Shown here: one piece after another, positions 31,733 to 35,233 of the stretch
Layout: each line of letters starts with the position of its first letter
Position numbering within the stretch: the first letter of the stretch is position 1
DNA from: CALESS01 sp041741455
GTDB taxonomy: Bacteria; Chloroflexota; Anaerolineae; Anaerolineales; Anaerolineaceae
Assembly (NCBI GenBank): GCA_041741455.1
Contig: JBGSJZ010000128.1
Location: 1-35,233, forward strand
Length of the DNA stretch: 35,233 bases
Reading direction: 5' to 3'
Program-made: the position numbers and the translations under genes
The notes under the pieces: model-generated
Told to the model about the DNA's origin: nothing
Seen by the model: the letters and a program-made list of their open reading frames with translations, nothing else
The model's database searches: none

Positions 31733-32699
31733 TTTAGCCAATCTGTATCAAGGCCCTTTTTCAACCCTCTGCGTGGGGTTTGTCAATTACAAGCGTTCCC
31801 TGGGAAGGAAATATATGGCAGAAGCCCTCGGGATGAAGCGATTTGATCAGTTCACCCTGCGGATGGATTACAAAACCAACTGCCTCTCCAAAGAGCTCGT
31901 CGATCAATTTATTGAATTGCGACCCACCGAAACACCCCGGAACCGCGAACTGCGCAGATTACTCATGAAACAATTCGCGGTGTACCTGATTAGTCTCGGG
32001 TACCCTGCCTATGTTCCCTCCAGCAATAAAAGGAGCAGAACCACCCGCTATACGCCCTACATTTTTACCGATGCGGAGTTATCGAATTTCTTTAAGACCC
32101 TGGACAACCTGGAGCCCATGGTCAATTCCCCCTACATGCACCTGGTTTTGCCGGTCCTATTTCGATTCTTATATTGCTGCGGCTTGCGGATTTCGGAGGC
32201 ATTAAATCTCAAAATGGCAGACGTGGCTCTCACCGAAGGCATATTAACCATCCGACATTCAAAAAATGACCAGGAGCGACTCATTCCTTTGTCGCCCTCC
32301 TTACGGGATCTGTCCATGCGTTATGCCCAACAACTCCACCCGAATAAAAGTCCCAACGATTATTTTTTTCCAGCCCATGATCAGACCCCGCTCATTCGGC
32401 AGGATATCGTCTACCATTTCAGGAAGTTGCTCTGGAAAAGCAGGATCCCTTATCGTGGAAGAGGGATTGGCCCCCGGATCCATGATTTTCGGCACACGTT
32501 CTCTGTCCACTCCCTGCGCAAAAGTATCGCAGAGGGGAGAGATATTTACACGACCTTGCCGATTTTATCCGTATTTTTAGGGCATCAATCGCTTGGCGCG
32601 ACCGAAGTCTATTTACGATTAACGGCCGAAAGCTTCCCGGATATTCTTCAACTCGTTGAAAAACAAAGCGACCGGATATTTCCACAGGGGGAAGCATGA
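31719..32699 (+). CDS. ritB: RIT tyrosine recombinase, second
   Basis: Tyrosine recombinase of 326 aa. ATG 31719 has GGAGGTG about 6 nt upstream; the earlier in-frame start at 31701 would lie deeper in ritA. All catalytic residues are visible: Arg in CCGLRISEALNL, Lys in RHSKNDQERL, HxxR in IHDFRHTFSVHSL, His in FLGHQSLGA and Tyr in TEVYLRL. It overlaps ritA by 14 nt and ritC by 4 nt (ATGA), so the trio is one translational unit, as is usual for RIT elements. Confidence 0.88.
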   Translation: MPPISLANLYQGPFSTLCVGFVNYKRSLGRKYMAEALGMKRFDQFTLRMDYKTNCLSKELVDQFIELRPTETPRNRELRRLLMKQFAVYLISLGYPAYVPSSNKRSRTTRYTPYIFTDAELSNFFKTLDNLEPMVNSPYMHLVLPVLFRFLYCCGLRISEALNLKMADVALTEGILTIRHSKNDQERLIPLSPSLRDLSMRYAQQLHPNKSPNDYFFPAHDQTPLIRQDIVYHFRKLLWKSRIPYRGRGIGPRIHDFRHTFSVHSLRKSIAEGRDIYTTLPILSVFLGHQSLGATEVYLRLTAESFPDILQLVEKQSDRIFPQGEA

Positions 32700-33727
32700 A
32701 AAGTCCAACCAATTTTGCCTATTATCTTACTCAATATTTGTCGAAGTATTTGCCCGGTCAGGTGGGCGCCTCAACGAATACGATCCAGTCCTATCGCGAT
32801 ACCTTTAGCCTTTTGTTGCAATATTTGAAAACATCCCAAGGCATACCTCCTGAAAAGCTGACGCTGGAAGACTTCAATAAAAATCGGGTGGATGAGTTCC
32901 TGGCCTGGCTTGAAGAGAAACGGCAGTGTGGTATCGCAACCCGAAATCAAAGGTTATCCGCCATTCAGGCCTTTTTCAGGTATCTACAAATTGAATCCCC
33001 AAGCCACTTGCTACTCAGTCAGCAAATTATGGCGATTCGGATCAAACGGGCGCCTAAACCAGTCATGAATTATTTAACCTTTGAGGGAATCCAGGCCATC
33101 TTATCCGCGGTGGACACCACGGAATATTCGGGCCGGAGGGATTTTGCCCTCCTATGTCTGTTATATGACACGGGGGCACGTGTCCAGGAAATTGCCGATT
33201 GTGTCGTCAGTGATCTTCGTCTGACAGAGCCCGCCACCCTTCGCCTCACCGGAAAAGGATGCAAATCCAGAATTGTGCCCATCCTGTCCAAAACAATGGC
33301 TTATTTAGAGCAGTACATCGAAGGAAATCACCTGAATAGCCTCTCAATGGGATCACATCCCCTATTCTATAATCGGAAAAATGAAAAATTAACGCGGGCT
33401 GGGATTAGCTACATTCTTGAGAAATATGTGGAATGTGCCCGGAAATCAGCGCCAGGTCTGATTCCGGATAGGATTTCCCCCCATAGTTTGAGGCACAGTA
33501 AGGCCATGCATTTATTACAGTTGGGAGTAAATCTCGTGTATATTCGCGATTTATTGGGCCACGCCGATATTGCCACGACTGAAATTTACGCACGGGCCGA
33601 TTCCAAGATGAAACGTCAAGCTCTGGAAAACGTGTATAAAGAGTTGAAGCCTAATCAGACCGATCCGTCCTGGCAGGAAGACCAAGAACTGTTAGCCTGG
33701 TTGCAGGGACTTTGTAAATCCAAGTAG
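32696..33727 (+). CDS. ritC: RIT tyrosine recombinase, third
   Basis: XerC/D-like tyrosine recombinase of 343 aa. The N-terminal core-binding domain reads NTIQSYRDTFSLLLQYLK and RNQRLSAIQAFFRYL. The catalytic domain has Arg in DTGARVQEI, Lys in TGKGCKSR, HxxR in SPHSLRHSKAMHLL, His in LLGHADIATT and Tyr in EIYARAD. It has the most Xer-like motifs of the trio. The ATG overlaps the ritB stop. It ends 1 nt before the right subterminal repeat, so the coding part fills nearly the whole element. Confidence 0.9.
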   Translation: MKSPTNFAYYLTQYLSKYLPGQVGASTNTIQSYRDTFSLLLQYLKTSQGIPPEKLTLEDFNKNRVDEFLAWLEEKRQCGIATRNQRLSAIQAFFRYLQIESPSHLLLSQQIMAIRIKRAPKPVMNYLTFEGIQAILSAVDTTEYSGRRDFALLCLLYDTGARVQEIADCVVSDLRLTEPATLRLTGKGCKSRIVPILSKTMAYLEQYIEGNHLNSLSMGSHPLFYNRKNEKLTRAGISYILEKYVECARKSAPGLIPDRISPHSLRHSKAMHLLQLGVNLVYIRDLLGHADIATTEIYARADSKMKRQALENVYKELKPNQTDPSWQEDQELLAWLQGLCKSK

Positions 33728-33741
33728 TATTATGTAAAGTT
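33728..33741. repeat. Subterminal recombinase-arm repeat, right
   Basis: TATTATGTAAAGTT, the exact reverse complement of 30426-30439, placed immediately after the ritC stop. Confidence 0.6.
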
Positions 33742-33783
33742 CAAAAGGGTGAAATGAGCAGATAAGCGGCATATTTCCCCCCT

Positions 33784-33819
33784 GACTTTACATAATAACT
33801 AACTTCACATAACCGTTAT
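33784..33819 (-). repeat. RIT element right terminal inverted repeat (36 bp)
   Basis: Reverse complement of 30305-30340 over all 36 bp. Unlike the left end, it is not directly next to tnsB: 18 bp more (33820-33837) separate it from the restored target sequence. Confidence 0.9.
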
Positions 33820-33844
33820 TATGTAAAGCTTCACATAATAACGG
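33813..33844. repeat. Near-perfect palindrome at the right RIT boundary
   Basis: CCGTTATTATGT (33813-33824) and ACATAATAACGG (33833-33844) are perfect inverted arms around a central AAAGCTTC. The palindrome contains an inverted core copy (CCGTTAT) and the direct-repeat core (ATAACGG). This extra half-site makes the two ends of the element unequal. Confidence 0.75.
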
Positions 33845-34760
33845 CAAAGAATTCATTGGGCAGGATTTGAGCGACGCTTGTGAAATTCTGGGCATCGTTC
33901 TGCAACAATGCCCAGTGATGACACCAGAATTGAAAGCTGGTATTGAACGAAAATTTCGAACTCTAAACAGCGGTCTGTTCCACACTTTACCTGGGACTAC
34001 CTTTTCAAATATATTCCAACGCGGTGAATATGATAGTTCGAAGTATGCTTGTATCTCGCTAGACGAATTGGAAAGAGCCCTGGTTCTATTTCTGGTGGAC
34101 ATCTATGCCGAGAAGCAGCATCGTGGATTGCATGGCGTTCCAGCAAGACGTTGGGAGCAAGCCACCGCCAAATATTTCACCCCCCGTTTACCTCCCAACC
34201 AGAATGAGTTGGCCATTTTGCTTGGTAGGGTCGATTGGAGAGCGTTGCATCCTTATGGAATTGAGTTTGAGTGTCTGCGCTACAACGCGGCGGACTTGGG
34301 CGAGCTGCGCGTTCGCTTGAAGGGTGAAAAAGTGAAACTCAAGTACCATCCGGGAGACCTTAGCCGCATTTTTGTATTTGATCCATTTGAGAAGTGCTAC
34401 CACGAAGTACCTGCTCTGGATCAAGAATATACCCAAGGATTGTCTTTCTGGAAACACCGCCTGATCCGTCGAATGGCAGCACAGGAAGCCGACCAGGTAG
34501 ATCTGGCTGCTCTGGGGCGAGCTCGGCGAAAGATCCAGGAAATGGTAGATCGGGCGCGTACTCGAAAAAAAACAAGCACTCGCAGCAAGGTTGCCCGCTG
34601 GGATGGTAAATCGCCATCTCCTCCGAGGAGCACGCCCGGATCAGTTTCTTCCAATTCCCATTCTCCCCAACGGTCTGATCTGAATTTGCCCTCCGCTTCA
34701 GCTGAAACCGAGATCTATGACTTCGACTACAACTTACCTCCCAGCCGCAGAGAGGAATGA
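33845..34760 (+). pseudogene. tnsB: TnsB-like transposase, 3' part (interrupted)
   Basis: Continuation of the tnsB frame after the RIT element, 304 codons plus stop. It begins KEFIGQDLSDACEILGI, the direct continuation of VDNG, and contains the catalytic Glu in GIERKFRTLN (residue 391 of the rebuilt protein, 36 after Asp355). The Mu-type beta-barrel domain follows (VRLKGEKVKLKYHPGDLSRI near 490). The C-terminal tail is basic then Ser/Pro-rich, likely contacting TnsC. With the 5' part the protein would be 661 aa, close to the roughly 700 aa of E. coli TnsB. On its own it has no proper start; a TTG at 33867 could at most give an inactive fragment. Confidence 0.9.
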
Positions 34761-34764
34761 CAAC

Positions 34765-35233
34765 ATGGAATCCGTAACTTCGCTGGAACAAGCCCATTCC
34801 GTTTTTATCTTCTATCCACGCTTGAAAGAGTTGCATGAAGAAATTTGTCGTTGCCAACGTCTTTCCCGGATAGCCGGTGAACCACAATGCATGGCCCTGG
34901 AAGGGATTACTGGTACGGGTAAAACTACGCTCATTCGACGTTACGCATCTGAGTTTCCACGGCATGAAACGCGCTATGGTACAACCGTGCCAGTGTTTTA
35001 TCTGGAAACTCCTTCTCCAGCCACAGTGAAAACAATGGCTTCTGTGATGTTGGAACAGTTAGGGGACCCAGCGGCACATATTGGAACCGTGGGATCGCTC
35101 AATTCCCGGCTGATTAAATTGTTGGTGGCCTGCAAGGTGGAATTGGTCATCCTGGATGATTTTCATCACCTGATCGACACAGAGACGGATCGCATCCTGG
35201 CCAAAGTGTCCGACTGGCTCAAAGTGCTCATCA
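34765..35233 (+). CDS. tnsC: TnsC/TniB-like AAA+ ATPase, partial (cut by window end)
   Basis: The frame is open from ATG 34765 to the window edge (156 codons seen), 4 nt after the tnsB stop. The Walker A motif is EGITGTGKTTLIRRY near residue 50 and Walker B is LVILDDFHHL near 130. The opening FIFYPRLKELHEEI and the Walker B variant look most like TniB of Tn5053 and short TnsC proteins. This ATPase links target selection to the TnsA/TnsB transposase. The rest of the gene and any tniQ/tnsD lie to the right of the window. Confidence 0.88.
   Translation, partial: MESVTSLEQAHSVFIFYPRLKELHEEICRCQRLSRIAGEPQCMALEGITGTGKTTLIRRYASEFPRHETRYGTTVPVFYLETPSPATVKTMASVMLEQLGDPAAHIGTVGSLNSRLIKLLVACKVELVILDDFHHLIDTETDRILAKVSDWLKVLI

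Larger units (their letters stand above)
30312..33837 (+). mobile_element. RIT (recombinase in trio) element inserted in tnsB
   Basis: A 3.5-kb element with three overlapping same-strand tyrosine recombinase genes, 36-bp terminal inverted repeats and subterminal inverted copies of AACTTTACATAATA (30426-30439; inverted at 33728-33741). This is the known layout of RIT elements. No cargo gene is present. Both the open frames and the ends look intact, so it may still be mobile. Confidence 0.88.
28447..35233 (+). mobile_element. Left part of a Tn7/Tn5053-like transposon
   Basis: Contains tnsA, tnsB and tnsC/tniB-like genes in the standard order, preceded by four TnsB-site-like direct repeats. The left boundary is placed at TGTA (28447-28450), between the TfoX gene and the first repeat, because Tn7-like ends begin with TGT. 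This is inference, since the right end and target duplication are outside the window. The element is itself interrupted by the RIT element at 30312-33837. Confidence 0.7.

Noticed and set aside
30312..33837. Tn554-type transposon
   Set aside because: In Tn554 only two of the three proteins are tyrosine recombinases; here all three have the Arg, HxxR, His and Tyr residues, and 36-bp inverted ends are present, which fits RIT.

Overview
The window looks like a stretch of bacterial chromosome, probably from a Chloroflexota (Anaerolineae-like) organism. That placement is inferred from gene content: an archaeal-type glycogen debranching enzyme, a class I FbaB-type aldolase, a large GH63 glucosidase, and a secreted kelch protein with a Thr/Pro linker. 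No rRNA, tRNA or CRISPR array is visible, so taxonomy is unproven.

Left part (1-4990): an MFS transporter is divergent from a nitroreductase that appears to be a lipoprotein. A compact mercury operon follows (merR-merF-merA), with a textbook MerR promoter (perfect dyad inside a 19-bp spacer). Just after merA lies the decayed C-terminus of a second MerA-like reductase.

Middle left, minus strand (4998-18802): two blocks transcribed leftwards. The first is six genes: radical SAM protein, polyprenol-phosphate glycosyltransferase-like GT2, TIGR04282 nucleotidyl/glycosyltransferase, GT-C membrane glycosyltransferase, DoxX protein and cellulose-synthase-like GT2. They are almost gapless and suggest an envelope glycolipid or glycan pathway. 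The second is storage-carbohydrate metabolism: small CBM48-type protein, GH63 glucosidase, FbaB aldolase, SDR dehydrogenase, NAD(P)HX epimerase and glycogen debranching enzyme.

Middle right (18991-28431): thioredoxin, then a poorly coding 0.77-kb stretch, then a seven-bladed secreted kelch protein on the minus strand. A plus-strand operon follows: flavin-dependent halogenase-like protein, CDP-alcohol phosphatidyltransferase, a SelU/AhpC-TSA_2-like protein, a methyltransferase and a YdjM-like membrane hydrolase. The SelU-like gene has one in-frame TGA exactly where its family has the first Cys of CxxC. A bacterial SECIS-like hairpin lies 27 nt downstream, so it is a strong candidate selenoprotein that ordinary gene calling splits. 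Several minus-strand membrane proteins and a TfoX-N protein follow.

Right part (about 28447 to the end): the left end of a Tn7/Tn5053-like transposon with four TnsB-site-like direct repeats, then tnsA, tnsB and a tnsC/tniB ATPase cut by the window edge. tnsB is split between its second catalytic Asp and its Glu by a 3.5-kb element that encodes three consecutive tyrosine recombinases. This is a RIT (recombinase in trio) element with 36-bp inverted ends. A 7-bp direct repeat (ATAACGG) flanks it, and deleting one copy plus the element restores an intact 661-codon DD(35)E transposase frame. The nested element could therefore act as a reversible block on transposition. The cargo and any TniQ or Cas genes would lie beyond the right edge.
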